A DNA stretch of 5,731 nucleotides from an uncultured Collinsella sp. (lineage in GTDB: Bacteria; Actinomycetota; Coriobacteriia; Coriobacteriales; Coriobacteriaceae): contig USOF01000097.1 of the NCBI GenBank assembly GCA_900556285.1, positions 1-5,731 of the forward strand, read 5' to 3'. The notes under the pieces are model-generated. The model worked only from the letters and a program-made list of their open reading frames with translations. It was not told the DNA's origin and did no database searches. Position 1 is the first letter of the stretch. Every line of letters starts with the position of its first letter. Of this stretch, positions 5,027 through 5,731 are shown one piece after another. The translations under genes were made by a program, and so were the position numbers.

Positions 5027-5731
5027 TCTACCTGGATAACGCGGCGACGACCATGCACAAGCCGCAGACGGTCATCGATGCCGTGACGCAGGCGATGTGC
5101 TCGCTCGGCAATGCCGGGCGCGGCGCGACGTCGGGTGCGCTCGACGCGGCGCGTACCATCCACGGCTGTCGCGCCAAGCTCGCGCGCCTTTTGGGTTGCC
5201 CGAGGGCGGACCATGTGTGCTTTACGCCCAACTCCACCGCGGCACTCAACACCGCCATTAATGGCGTGGTGCGCCGCGGCGACCGCGTGGTCACAACGGT
5301 GCTCGAGCACAACTCGGTGCTACGGCCGCTCAACCGCCTGGCGGCAGAGCAGGGTGTGACCGTTGAGCATGCGGGCTGCGACGCGAACGGCGTGCTCGAC
5401 TACGACGAGCTCGAGCAGCTGGTCACGCCGGGCACGCGTGCCGTGGTGGTGACGCACGCCTCCAATGTGACCGGCAACGCGGTCGACATTGCGCGCGTGG
5501 CTGTCATGGCCCATGCGGCCGGCGCGCTCGTGATCGTCGATGCCTCGCAGTCTGCCGGCACGGCGCATATCGATATGCAGGCCATGGGGCTCGACGTGGT
5601 GTGCTTTACCGGCCACAAGGGGCTCATGGGTCCGCAGGGGACCGGCGGCCTGGCCGTGGCAGAGGGCATTGACGTGGCGCCGTGGGCCATGGGCGGCACG
5701 GGCGTGCACAGTTTCGATGCGGTGCAGCCGC
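5023..5731 (+). CDS. Cysteine desulfurase family protein (class V aminotransferase), 3' end outside window
   Basis: The open frame runs from ATG 5023 to the window end (236 full codons) without a stop; family members have about 380 residues, so roughly 60% is present. It begins MIYLDNAATTMHKP, typical of NifS/IscS/SufS-like proteins. PLP-binding features are visible: His96 in VLEHNSVLRPL, Asp173 and Gln176 in VDASQSAG, and the Schiff-base lysine Lys199 in FTGHKGLMGPQGTGG. The NAGRG segment and HKGLMGPQGTGG wording match the subgroup that travels with yedF and DUF3343 (TIGR01977). The reaction would be release of sulfur or selenium from cysteine or selenocysteine as an enzyme-bound persulfide or selenide. 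The catalytic cysteine normally lies in the C-terminal part, beyond the window, so activity cannot be confirmed. GGAGG (5011-5015) lies seven bases before the ATG, inside the DUF3343 gene. Inferred job: supply of S/Se to DUF3343, YedF and SelD. Confidence 0.92.
   Translation, partial: MIYLDNAATTMHKPQTVIDAVTQAMCSLGNAGRGATSGALDAARTIHGCRAKLARLLGCPRADHVCFTPNSTAALNTAINGVVRRGDRVVTTVLEHNSVLRPLNRLAAEQGVTVEHAGCDANGVLDYDELEQLVTPGTRAVVVTHASNVTGNAVDIARVAVMAHAAGALVIVDASQSAGTAHIDMQAMGLDVVCFTGHKGLMGPQGTGGLAVAEGIDVAPWAMGGTGVHSFDAVQP

Overview
The window is a run of plus-strand genes at high GC content (about 60% by eye) from an anaerobic, selenium-using bacterium. The codon usage, the selenocysteine-containing SelD and the pairing of a YjiM/YjiL-type system with a YedF/DUF3343/desulfurase cassette fit a gut actinobacterium of the class Coriobacteriia (Collinsella-like). 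That assignment is an inference from the sequence, not a database result.

Left half (1-2949): an ATP-driven, low-potential electron-transfer system. It holds the C-terminal part of a benzoyl-CoA reductase/2-hydroxyacyl-CoA dehydratase D-family protein (1-711, 5' end outside the window), a complete paralogue that strongly resembles E. coli YjiM and the double-cubane cluster proteins (866-2029), and its probable activator ATPase, YjiL-like (2185-2949). In this family the activase uses ATP to push one electron onto an iron-sulfur cluster of its partner. The substrate here cannot be read from the sequence.

The two gaps in this half (712-865 and 2030-2184) each contain a copy of the same roughly 97-base palindromic element, about 85% identical. 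The copies differ by paired, compensatory substitutions that keep the stem. This is the most unusual feature of the window. Both copies fold better as the minus-strand sequence.

Right half (3020-5731): a selenium-handling cassette of selD, yedF, a DUF3343 small protein and a cysteine desulfurase family protein (3' end outside the window). SelD is itself a selenoprotein: its frame starts at 3020 and reads through an in-frame TGA at codon 17, the position of the catalytic cysteine in E. coli SelD. Hairpins that could serve as a bacterial SECIS element lie just downstream. The desulfurase, DUF3343 protein and YedF probably mobilise and carry sulfur or selenium in support of SelD, which makes selenophosphate. 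A terminator-like hairpin sits between selD and yedF, and the DUF3343 and desulfurase genes overlap by four bases.

No tRNA, rRNA, CRISPR array, insertion sequence or convincing minus-strand gene was seen. Every gap between genes is shorter than 160 bases.
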